Source: Subtercola sp. Z020 (GTDB taxonomy: Bacteria > Actinomycetota > Actinomycetes > Actinomycetales > Microbacteriaceae). Taken from it: a stretch of DNA of 64,000 nt. Below, piece by piece: positions 34,955 to 42,449 of this stretch (position 1 is the stretch's first letter; each line of letters starts with the position of its first letter). The position numbers and the translations under genes are program-made. Under the pieces are notes generated by a model, which made no database searches, was not told the DNA's origin, and saw only the letters and a program-made list of their open reading frames with translations. The DNA lies in the NCBI RefSeq assembly GCF_002931235.1, contig NZ_PSTT01000042.1:1-64000 (forward strand). The letters run 5' to 3'.

Positions 34955-36393
34955 GCGACGTCATCCGCAGCGTCGACACCGATGACGGTGGCCGGCGCGG
35001 CCCCCAGCGGCCCGCCGAGCCCGGGCCGAAGCATCCGGAACAGCAGGGCGTAGAGACCGGCCCCGAGAACGAAGCCGACGATCGCGGTGAGGTCGCCCAC
35101 CTCGGGGGCCAGCGTCGGAACGACGCCGACGTAGAACGTCTGGTTGGAGAACAGCCAGATCGAGACCACCAGGCTCACGACGAAGGCGATCGGTCCCGCT
35201 GCGTTGCGGTACTTCGCCTGGTCGGTCACGATCGAGGCGATCTCCGTTCCCCGCCGCAGCAGCCGGTCGACGAGCACGACACCCAGCCACGGGGCGATCC
35301 AGTAGGCGATGACGAGCAGGAAGTTCTCGTAGGTGTGCCCCGCGTCGGGGATGGCGCTCCAGGCGAGGAAGAAGCCCACCACGCCGAAACCGAGGGCGAT
35401 CAGGGCGCGCCTCAGAGCGAACGGGATTCTGACGCCGGCGGCGAGAAACGACATGGCGCCCGAGTAGATGTTCAGGGCGTTCGCTGCGATCGCCCCGACG
35501 GCGATCGCCACGAGGGTCAGGTCCCGGATGATCGGCGGCATCGACAGCGTGAACGAACCGGTAGGGTCGCCGGGGTCGAAACCGGCGATTGTCGCCGCGG
35601 CGGCGCCCGCGGCCATCAGCACCACGCAGGAGACGAGGTTGCCGAGCCCGGCGGCCCAACCGACGGTGGCACGCCGCACTGTCGCGGGGAGATAGCGGCT
35701 GTAGTCGGCGGCATAGGGGTTCCAGCCGGCCGCGTACCCGAAGGCGGCGCCGGCCGCGAGAGTGAAGCCGCCGAAGCTGAAGGCGCTGCCGTCGGTGACG
35801 ACGCCGAGGTCGGCGTGCAGGAAGATCGTCACGGTGGCGACGATGAAGATGGCTCCGAGCACGAAACTCGCGTACCGCTCGAACAGCTGCACGAGGTCGT
35901 GGCCGATGAACGCCACGGCGACCTCGACGACGACCACGATCAGCAGGGCCAGAACGGTCGGCATGCCGGTGAGGGTCGACAGGGCGAAGGCGCCGCTGAC
36001 GGAGTTGACGGTGAACCAGCCGAGGCCGGCCATCACGGTGTTGATCGTCGCCGGCAGGATGTTGCCGCGGTAGCCGAAGGCCGTACGGCTCAGCACCATC
36101 TGCGCGAGACCCTCCCGAGGGCCCCAGGTGGAGAGGATGCCCTGGGTGAGCGCGCCCGCGGCGCTGCCGAGCACCAGGGCGGCGATCGCCTGCCAGAAGC
36201 CGAGCCCGAAGAACGCGACCGCGATGACCCCCACGAAGATGGTAGCGAACTCGAGGTTCGGCGCCGTCCACGTGGAGAACAGCTGCCAGGGCGACCCGTG
36301 GCGCCGCTCGGCAGGGATCGCCTCGATACCCCCCGGCTCGATGCGGGTCGGTGCGGCCGGAACGGCGGGTTTCGTGAGGGTGCTCTCGCTCAT
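34951..36393 (-). CDS. NCS1-family cytosine/purine permease
   Basis: A 480-residue transporter with about 12 membrane segments, of the nucleobase:cation symporter-1 family. Recognisable stretches are WTAPNLEFATIFVG near residue 42, AFGYRGNILPA, GWNPYAADYSRYLP and ANALNIYSGAMSFLAAG, the latter in the substrate pathway. Cytosine is the most likely substrate because a cytosine deaminase gene is translationally coupled downstream. TAGGAT lies six bases before the ATG, indicating a leaderless transcript for the whole unit. Confidence 0.9.
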   Translation of the reverse strand: MSESTLTKPAVPAAPTRIEPGGIEAIPAERRHGSPWQLFSTWTAPNLEFATIFVGVIAVAFFGLGFWQAIAALVLGSAAGALTQGILSTWGPREGLAQMVLSRTAFGYRGNILPATINTVMAGLGWFTVNSVSGAFALSTLTGMPTVLALLIVVVVEVAVAFIGHDLVQLFERYASFVLGAIFIVATVTIFLHADLGVVTDGSAFSFGGFTLAAGAAFGYAAGWNPYAADYSRYLPATVRRATVGWAAGLGNLVSCVVLMAAGAAAATIAGFDPGDPTGSFTLSMPPIIRDLTLVAIAVGAIAANALNIYSGAMSFLAAGVRIPFALRRALIALGFGVVGFFLAWSAIPDAGHTYENFLLVIAYWIAPWLGVVLVDRLLRRGTEIASIVTDQAKYRNAAGPIAFVVSLVVSIWLFSNQTFYVGVVPTLAPEVGDLTAIVGFVLGAGLYALLFRMLRPGLGGPLGAAPATVIGVDAADDVA

Positions 36394-36399
36394 TTTCAG

Positions 36400-36405
36400 A
36401 TCCTA
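36400..36405 (-). promoter_or_regulatory. Leaderless -10 box of the cytosine permease operon
   Basis: TAGGAT on the minus strand ends six bases before the ATG at 36393. Confidence 0.45.
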
Positions 36406-36452
36406 TGAGCGCCGGGGCGGTGCCACCGGGAGCCGGGCACCGATTTCACGAG

Positions 36453-36462
36453 TTGTTTACAA
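36453..36462. promoter_or_regulatory. Possible operator near the permease promoter
   Basis: TTGTTTACAA has four-base dyad symmetry (TTGT-TT-ACAA) in otherwise G/C-rich DNA and lies about 50 bp upstream of the permease -10 box. A regulator site is possible; there is no second copy to support it. Confidence 0.2.
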
Positions 36463-36902
36463 TGCGCAATCAGCACATCGCACCGAGGCGAGGGAGAAGG
36501 CGGCGCGACCCGGGCAGATGCCTGCAGGTCACGCCGCCACACGACGTCGACTGTTCGAAAGTTCCTAGCTGACTTGAGCCCGTCGGTATAAGCACAACTC
36601 CATCAACCCGAATGCTGCGAAGTTGCCGTAAAAAAGGCTATCGCACCCAGCGCAAAGATGCCTGTTTCAACAGTGAATCTTCACCCGTTTGAGTGAGCGC
36701 CTGTCGATCGGCAGCAGTATGCCCAGAACGGGGGCTATTTCCATAACTCGAAGTGAAGCTAATGTGAACACTGCAATCCGAAACAGGCTGCACCGGATGT
36801 CGTAATCCTAGCTACGACCCCGTCCGAGCAGACCGAAGAGACGCACACCCCCGAGCGACCGCTTTTCCTAGAAGCGTGCGCCCAGCCGGGGTGAGCCGAG
36901 AC

Positions 36903-36957
36903 GAGCTCTCCGGCGTCGGGGGGCGGGAACGCTGTTCCTGCTCTCCGACGAGAGCTC
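36903..36957 (+). promoter_or_regulatory. Large nested hairpin in the exopolysaccharide mRNA leader
   Basis: GAGCTCT and CGTCGG (split by a four-base bulge CCGG) pair with CCGACG-AGAGCTC, a 13-bp stem; inside it GGAAC-gct-GTTCC forms a second small stem. The structure ends 43 bases before the GTG of the first gene. It could be an attenuator, an RNA-stability element or a regulator-binding fold; it does not match a riboswitch class I recognise. Confidence 0.55.
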
Positions 36958-37000
36958 CACCCGCAGAAGCCGTTCCCTGTGACCCGAGACAGGTTGAGTA

Positions 37001-38533
37001 GTGACCGTAGAAACACAGAAGCCCCTGAGCACCGCCGGCGCCACCGCCAACGCCGTTGCGACAGCCAGCGCCGTCGTCGAACACCAGTTGCGCCGGGTGT
37101 CGAGCATCCGTCGCCCCTCCAACTGGACGGCCCGGTACGCACACCGCCTCCTGGTCTCCGACTCGCTCGTCGTCGCGACGGTGACCTCCATCTGCTTCGT
37201 GATGCTGACGGTGCTCGATCACATCCCGACCACCAGCATCAGCACCTTCGCCGTGCTCTCACTGCTGATCGGCCTGATCTGGGTCGCGCTGCTCACCATC
37301 GTGCGGAGCCGCGACTCCCGGGTTCTGGGCGCCGGCCTCGACGAGTACCGCCGCGTCGTCGTGGCCACCTGCGTCGTCTACGGTGCGACGGCGATCACCG
37401 CGCTCGCCTCGCAGACCGTCGTTCCGCGCAGCTACTTCGTCGTCGGGCTGCCGCTCGGCATCGTCTTCCTCAGCCTCGAACGTGCCCTGAACCGCCAGTG
37501 GCTCGCCCGGCGCCGCGCCCAGGGCGCCTACCTGACCAAGGTCATCGTCGTCGGCGAGCTCAACGACACCCGCTACGTCATCGACCAGATCGGCCGCAAG
37601 GCCCGCCGCGTCGAGTACGACGTGATCGGCGCCGTTCTGCCCGAGGGCTCCATCGCCACGAGCGTCGTGGGACGCACCAGCACCGTGCCGGTCGTCGGTT
37701 TCACCGACAACGTGCCGGAGATCACCGCCCGCCTCGGTGCCCAGGCCGTGATCGTGGCCGGGCAGCTGAATGGCGGCAGCGACTTCGTGCGCAACCTCGG
37801 CTGGGCCCTCGAAGAGACGTCGACCGAACTCGTTCTGGCTCCCGGACTGACGAACATCGCTGGCCCCCGCATCCACTGGCGTCCCGTCGACGGACTGCCG
37901 CTGATGCACGTCGAGCTGCCCCAGTACTACGGCACCAAGCACGTGATCAAGCGCATCATGGACATCGTTCTCTCGGCGGCGGCACTCCTCGTGCTCGCAC
38001 CGGCCCTCGCCATCATCGCGATTCTCGTCAAGCGCGACAGCGAAGGGCCCGTCATCTTCCGCCAGCGCCGCATGGGCCACGAAGGCACGACCTTCACCAT
38101 GCTGAAGTTCCGCACGATGTCGACCGACGCCGAGGCCCGGCGGGCCGAACTGCTCGCGCAGAACGAGGGCGCCGGAGTGATGTTCAAGATGGCCAACGAC
38201 CCCCGGGTGACCCGCGTGGGCCGCGTGCTCCGCAAGTACTCGCTCGACGAACTGCCGCAGTTCTGGAACGTGCTGATCGGCGAGATGAGCCTCGTCGGCC
38301 CGCGCCCGTGGCTCGAGAACGACATTCCCAACGACGGATCGAGCGTCAGCCGACGCCTCTACAGCAAGCCCGGCATCACCGGCCTCTGGCAGACAGAGGG
38401 CCGCTCCGACCTCGACTGGGAGGAGAGCGTTCGCCTCGACCTCTACTACGTCGAGAACTGGTCGGTCACCGGCGATGTCGCGCTGCTCTTCCGCACGACC
38501 AGGCAGCTGCTGGTTCCGAGCGGAGCGTACTGA
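37001..38533 (+). CDS. Exopolysaccharide polyprenyl glycosylphosphotransferase (initiating sugar transferase)
   Basis: Starts polymer synthesis by moving a sugar-1-phosphate from a nucleotide sugar to undecaprenyl phosphate. 510 residues: four N-terminal membrane segments (about 47-150), a Rossmann-like domain (about 180-300, starting KVIVVGELNDTRYV), then the membrane-reentrant catalytic domain (about 318-510) with VIFRQRRMG, TMLKFRTM, YSLDELPQFWNVL and EMSLVGPRP, all the WbaP/PssY-type signatures. GTG start with a weak AGG upstream. First of nine overlapping genes; its TGA overlaps the next ATG by one base. Confidence 0.93.
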   Translation: MTVETQKPLSTAGATANAVATASAVVEHQLRRVSSIRRPSNWTARYAHRLLVSDSLVVATVTSICFVMLTVLDHIPTTSISTFAVLSLLIGLIWVALLTIVRSRDSRVLGAGLDEYRRVVVATCVVYGATAITALASQTVVPRSYFVVGLPLGIVFLSLERALNRQWLARRRAQGAYLTKVIVVGELNDTRYVIDQIGRKARRVEYDVIGAVLPEGSIATSVVGRTSTVPVVGFTDNVPEITARLGAQAVIVAGQLNGGSDFVRNLGWALEETSTELVLAPGLTNIAGPRIHWRPVDGLPLMHVELPQYYGTKHVIKRIMDIVLSAAALLVLAPALAIIAILVKRDSEGPVIFRQRRMGHEGTTFTMLKFRTMSTDAEARRAELLAQNEGAGVMFKMANDPRVTRVGRVLRKYSLDELPQFWNVLIGEMSLVGPRPWLENDIPNDGSSVSRRLYSKPGITGLWQTEGRSDLDWEESVRLDLYYVENWSVTGDVALLFRTTRQLLVPSGAY

Positions 38534-39198
38534 TGGAGAACCTCATTCTCGTGGGCGCCAGCAGTCTGGCCCGCGAGACGCTCACTGCTGTGCGCGCAGA
38601 CGGCCGGTTCAGGGCCCTCGGCTTCATCGACGACAACGAGTCGCGCTGGGGCACCAGCGTGAACGATCTGCCGGTGCTCGGCCCGATCCCGCACATTCTC
38701 GAATACCCGAATGCCCGCCTCGTCGTCTGCGTGCGGAGCGGCCAGTCCCGGGCGCGACTGGTGTCCCGGCTCCGGATGCTCGGAATCCCCGATGAGCAGT
38801 ACGCCACGGTCGTTCATCCAAGCGCCTCGGTACCCGGCAACTGCCGCATCGGCCAGGGCAGCATCGTCTTCGCCGGCGTCGCCATGACGGCGGAGGTCTA
38901 CCTCGGCCGCCACGTCGTCGTCATGCCGAATGTCTCGATGATGCACAAGAGCCGTGTGCAGTCCTACGCCACGATCGGTGCCGGAGCGGCCATCGGCCCC
39001 GGTGCACGCATCGGCGAGGAGACCACCATCGGCATGAACTCGACCATCCGCGATCGCGTCAGCATCGGCCGGCGGGCAGAGACCGGCCTCGGGGCGCTCG
39101 TTCTGCGCGACCTCCCGGCCGGCGACGGTCGACTCGAGACCTCCCCTGTTCCATTCGACACCCAAGCACCCTTCCGAAGGGAAGACATCAATGTCTGA
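38533..39198 (+). CDS. NeuD/PglD-like sugar O- or N-acyltransferase
   Basis: A 221-residue acyltransferase with an N-terminal Rossmann-like domain (LILVGASSLARETL, GFIDDNESRWG) and a C-terminal left-handed beta-helix of hexapeptide repeats (ASVPGNCRIGQGSIVFAG, YATIGAGAAIGPGARIGEETTIG). It probably acetylates a sugar nucleotide or a lipid-linked sugar during polymer assembly. Both ends are coupled: one-base overlap with the sugar transferase (TGATG) and eight-base overlap with the next glycosyltransferase. Confidence 0.87.
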   Translation: MENLILVGASSLARETLTAVRADGRFRALGFIDDNESRWGTSVNDLPVLGPIPHILEYPNARLVVCVRSGQSRARLVSRLRMLGIPDEQYATVVHPSASVPGNCRIGQGSIVFAGVAMTAEVYLGRHVVVMPNVSMMHKSRVQSYATIGAGAAIGPGARIGEETTIGMNSTIRDRVSIGRRAETGLGALVLRDLPAGDGRLETSPVPFDTQAPFRREDINV

Positions 39199-40444
39199 GA
39201 CCAGACCCCTCCGTATCGCCATGGTGGGCACGCGCGGCGTTCCCGCTGCCTACAGCGGCTTCGAGACAGCCGTCGAGGAGATCGGCCAGCGCCTCGTCGC
39301 CCAGGGCCACACCGTCACCGTGTACTGCCGCATCGGCAAGGTCGAGAAGCTGAAGTCGTTCCTCGGTATGAAGCTCGTCTACCTGCCGGCCGTGAAGTCG
39401 AAGACCATGGAGACGCTCAGCCACACCGCCCTCTCGGTGCTGCACATGCTCTTCACCCGGCGCCACGACGTGGCGTTCGTCTTCAATGCGGCGAACTCGC
39501 CCCTGGTACCCGTCATCCGCGCGAAGCGCACTGCGGTCGCCGTGCACGTCGACGGGCTGGAGTGGAAGCGCGACAAGTGGAGCAACACCGGCAAGCGCTA
39601 CTACCGCATCGCTGAAGAGCTCGCGGTGCGTCACGCAGACGCGTTGATCGCCGACGCGGCCGGTATCGCCGACTACTACGACCACGAGTTCGGCATCGAC
39701 ACCGAACTGCTGAGCTACGGCTCGAAGGTGATCAGGGAGCCCGCCTCCGACCGCCTCGCAGAGCTCGGCCTCGAGAGTGGCAAGTACCACCTGGTCGTCG
39801 CGCGCTTCGAGCCCGAGAACCACGTCGACGTCATCGTCGACGGCTACACGAAGAGCGACGCGACCCTGCCGCTGATCGTGGTCGGCTCGGCCCCGTACTC
39901 CGCGGCGTACACCGAACGCATCGCCGCTGTCGCGGCATCCGACGACCGCATCAGGATGCTCGGGGGAGTGTGGGACCAGGAGCAGCTCAACCAGCTCTAC
40001 GCCAACGCCCTCACCTACTCGCACGGTCACTCGGTCGGCGGAACCAACCCGTCGCTGCTTCGCGCCATGGGTGCCGGGGCCGCGGTTCTCGCCTGGGACG
40101 TGGTGTTCAACCGCGAGGTGCTGGGTGACGACGGCGAATTCTTCGCCACGCCCGAAGACCTCGCCGCCCTCGTGCTCGCCGCAGAGAGCGACCCCGAGCG
40201 CATGCGTGCCACCGGTGACCGCCTGCGCGACCGCGCAGAGGAGTTCTACGACTGGGATGCCGTGAGCGCCGGGTACGAAGAGCTCGCCCACCGCCTCGCG
40301 AAGGGCTACTCGACCCACGGCGTGAGCCGGGGCACCCGCAACCCGACGCCGTGGCAGGTGCCGACCGGCTACCGCACGAACACCCCGCAGGCCGCCGTCG
40401 AGCTCCCCGCTCGCGAAGACGTGCCCGTCGGGGAGGAAAAGTGA
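39191..40444 (+). CDS. GT4 glycosyltransferase with DUF1972 N-terminal domain
   Basis: A 417-residue GT-B glycosyltransferase. The start RIAMVGTRGVPAAYSGFETAVEEIG is the DUF1972 signature found in rhamnosyltransferases of streptococcal capsule clusters; the donor half has HLVVARFEPENHVDVI and HSVGGTNPSLLRAMGAGA. Rhamnose or another deoxyhexose is a plausible donor, but this is inference. Overlaps the acyltransferase by eight bases and the next gene by four (GTGA). Confidence 0.88.
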   Translation: MSETRPLRIAMVGTRGVPAAYSGFETAVEEIGQRLVAQGHTVTVYCRIGKVEKLKSFLGMKLVYLPAVKSKTMETLSHTALSVLHMLFTRRHDVAFVFNAANSPLVPVIRAKRTAVAVHVDGLEWKRDKWSNTGKRYYRIAEELAVRHADALIADAAGIADYYDHEFGIDTELLSYGSKVIREPASDRLAELGLESGKYHLVVARFEPENHVDVIVDGYTKSDATLPLIVVGSAPYSAAYTERIAAVAASDDRIRMLGGVWDQEQLNQLYANALTYSHGHSVGGTNPSLLRAMGAGAAVLAWDVVFNREVLGDDGEFFATPEDLAALVLAAESDPERMRATGDRLRDRAEEFYDWDAVSAGYEELAHRLAKGYSTHGVSRGTRNPTPWQVPTGYRTNTPQAAVELPAREDVPVGEEK

Positions 40445-41223
40445 CCCCGCGCGGTGCGGAGACGTACCGCGAGACGGTCGCCCGACTCGCCTCGGCGCAG
40501 AAGAAGGCGGCACGCGGGGCCCCCGCCTACTCCATCTACGTCAACCGCAGGGTCGGTCGCTACCTGGCCGCCTGGGCCTACCGGGCCGGGCTCACGCCCA
40601 ACCAGGTGAGCGGCATCAGCGCCGCCTTCACGTTCACCGGCATCATCCTGCTCGCCGTGCTGCCCGTGTCGTGGTTCACCGGCATCGGCGTCGCGCTGCT
40701 TCTCGCCGTCGGCTACGCCTTCGACTCGGCAGACGGCCAGGTCGCCCGCCTGCGCGGCGGCGGTTCGCTCTCGGGCGAGTGGCTCGACCACGTTGTCGAC
40801 TCGGTGAAGATCGCCTCGCTGCACCTCGCGGTGCTGGTGACGATGTTCCTGCACATGGATCTCACCACGCCGTGGCTGCTGCTCATCCCGATCGGGTACT
40901 CGGTCGTCGCCTGCGTCTCGTTCTTCGCAATGATCCTGAACGACCAGCTGAAGCGGGTCTACGCCGCTCGGGCCAAGGTCGATGCGCCGGCCGGCCGTTC
41001 GACGCTGCTGCGGTCGCTGCTCGTCATTCCGACCGACTACGGCTTTCTCTGCCTCGTGTTCGTGCTGCTCGGCAGCCCTGTGCTGTTCATCGTCGTCTAC
41101 GGCCTGATGGCGGTGGCGAACGCCGGGCACCTGCTGCTGGCCAGCCGCAAGTGGTTCCGCGACATGGTGGCTCTCGACGCCGACCGCGCGCCCACCCCTG
41201 CCGACGAGGCGGTGACCGCATGA
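40441..41223 (+). CDS. CDP-alcohol phosphatidyltransferase-family membrane enzyme
   Basis: A 260-residue integral membrane enzyme. The family motif D-G-x2-A-R-x8-G-x3-D-x3-D is complete in FDSADGQVARLRGGG then GEWLDHVVD (about residues 96-120); about six membrane helices follow. Members transfer a phospho-group from a CDP-linked alcohol or diacylglycerol to a second alcohol. Its presence within an exopolysaccharide operon is unusual and suggests it makes a phospholipid acceptor or adds a phospho-alcohol to the glycan. GTG start, GTGA overlap with the previous gene, ATGA overlap with the next. Confidence 0.88.
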   Translation: MTPRGAETYRETVARLASAQKKAARGAPAYSIYVNRRVGRYLAAWAYRAGLTPNQVSGISAAFTFTGIILLAVLPVSWFTGIGVALLLAVGYAFDSADGQVARLRGGGSLSGEWLDHVVDSVKIASLHLAVLVTMFLHMDLTTPWLLLIPIGYSVVACVSFFAMILNDQLKRVYAARAKVDAPAGRSTLLRSLLVIPTDYGFLCLVFVLLGSPVLFIVVYGLMAVANAGHLLLASRKWFRDMVALDADRAPTPADEAVTA

Positions 41224-42449
41224 TGCACCCCGCCTTCGGCCCCCTCACCGGCCGCACCGTGCTCTTCGCCCAGCCGACCGCCGAACTCTACGGCTCGGAT
41301 CGCGTTCTGCTCGAGAGCGTCGAAGCCGTGCTGAACGCCGACGGCCGCGCGGTCGTGGCCCTGCCCTCCCGCGGGCCCCTCGAGGCGGCCCTCGTCGCAG
41401 CCGGCGCCACCGTCGAGATCTGCGAGACCCCGGTGCTGAAGAAGGCCAGCCTGCGCCCGCGCGGCTTTGTCTCCTTCCTCGCAGCGACGGCGCGCGGAGG
41501 GCGTGCCGGCCGTCGGCTCATCGCCCGGGTCGCCCCCGATGCCGTCTACGTGAACACGGTCACCGTGCCGCTCTGGATCGCCCTCGCCCGGCTCGCCCGC
41601 GTGCCCGTTCTGGCGCACATCCACGAAGCCGAGGGATCTGTCTCCCGGCCGATCGCCATGGCTCTGAACCTGCCCCTGCTGTTCGCGACGCGTGTCATCG
41701 CCAACAGTGAGTACAGCGTCTCCGTACTCAGAGAGAGCTACCCCGCCCTGGCGCGGCGCACGAAGGTCGTCTACAACGGCGTACCCGGCCCGACGGCGCC
41801 GCGCTCGGCTCGTGAACTGCTCGACGGGGGCCTCCGCATCCTGTTCGTGGGTCGCCTCTCCACCCGCAAGGGTGCGGCGGTCGCTGTCGAGGCACTCGGC
41901 GTGCTGAGGGCCCGGGGTATCGACGCGACGCTCGACCTGGTCGGCGCGCCGGTACCCGGGCAGGAGAGCTACCAGAGCGACCTGCTCACGCGCGTCGCCG
42001 ACCTCGGCCTGGCGGAGCGCGTGACGCTGCACGGTTTTCAGAACGATGTCTGGCCCGCCCTTGAGCAGGCGGATGTCGCGGTGGTGCCCTCCCTTTACAA
42101 CGAGCCGTTCGGCAACACCGCCGTCGAGGCTCTGCTGGCCGCCCGGCCCGTCATCGTCAGCGACACCTCCGGACTCCGCGAGGCAGCCGGCGGCTACCTC
42201 TCCTCCCGCCGGGTCACCCCCGGCGACGCGGAGGCACTGGCCGACGCCCTCGCCGAGCTCGGCACCGACTGGCCGAAGGTCAGGATCGATGCGGCCGTCG
42301 ACGCCTTCAGCGCGAACGAGAAGCATTCACCCGAGCTCTACCGGCAAACCATTGCCTACCTGGTCTCCGAACTCGCCGCGGGCCTTCCCACCGCGCGCAC
42401 CACATCAACCGCGCGCTCCCACGCCCGACTCACCACGAACGAGGTATGA
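41220..42449 (+). CDS. GT4-family glycosyltransferase
   Basis: A 409-residue GT-B enzyme. The N-terminal half has FAQPTAELYGSDRVLLE and LAHIHEAEGSVSR; the donor half has ILFVGRLSTRKGAAVAVEAL and the retaining-type motif LYNEPFGNTAVEALLA with the E-x7-E pair. Two start codons in tandem (ATGATG); the first overlaps the previous stop. Overlaps the BY-kinase gene by four bases. Sugar specificity unknown. Confidence 0.88.
   Translation: MMHPAFGPLTGRTVLFAQPTAELYGSDRVLLESVEAVLNADGRAVVALPSRGPLEAALVAAGATVEICETPVLKKASLRPRGFVSFLAATARGGRAGRRLIARVAPDAVYVNTVTVPLWIALARLARVPVLAHIHEAEGSVSRPIAMALNLPLLFATRVIANSEYSVSVLRESYPALARRTKVVYNGVPGPTAPRSARELLDGGLRILFVGRLSTRKGAAVAVEALGVLRARGIDATLDLVGAPVPGQESYQSDLLTRVADLGLAERVTLHGFQNDVWPALEQADVAVVPSLYNEPFGNTAVEALLAARPVIVSDTSGLREAAGGYLSSRRVTPGDAEALADALAELGTDWPKVRIDAAVDAFSANEKHSPELYRQTIAYLVSELAAGLPTARTTSTARSHARLTTNEV

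Larger units (their letters stand above)
36394..37000. other. 607-bp gene-free, A/T-richer leader of the exopolysaccharide locus
   Basis: Between the divergent permease and sugar transferase genes. Roughly 36560-36830 is visibly richer in A and T than the rest of the window. No gene is supported here (a 36-codon Arg-rich frame at 36462 is not convincing). TAATGT at 36760-36765 could be a -10 box for the exopolysaccharide genes but has no good -35. A large inverted repeat lies at 36903-36957. Confidence 0.7.

Noticed and set aside
36462-36572. 36-codon Arg-rich frame starting just after TTGTTTACA
   Set aside because: No ribosome site, no leaderless box and low-complexity product; more likely part of the regulatory leader.
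36903-36957. Known riboswitch in the polysaccharide leader (c-di-GMP or c-di-AMP type)
   Set aside because: The hairpin lacks the conserved core sequences of those classes; left as an unassigned structure.
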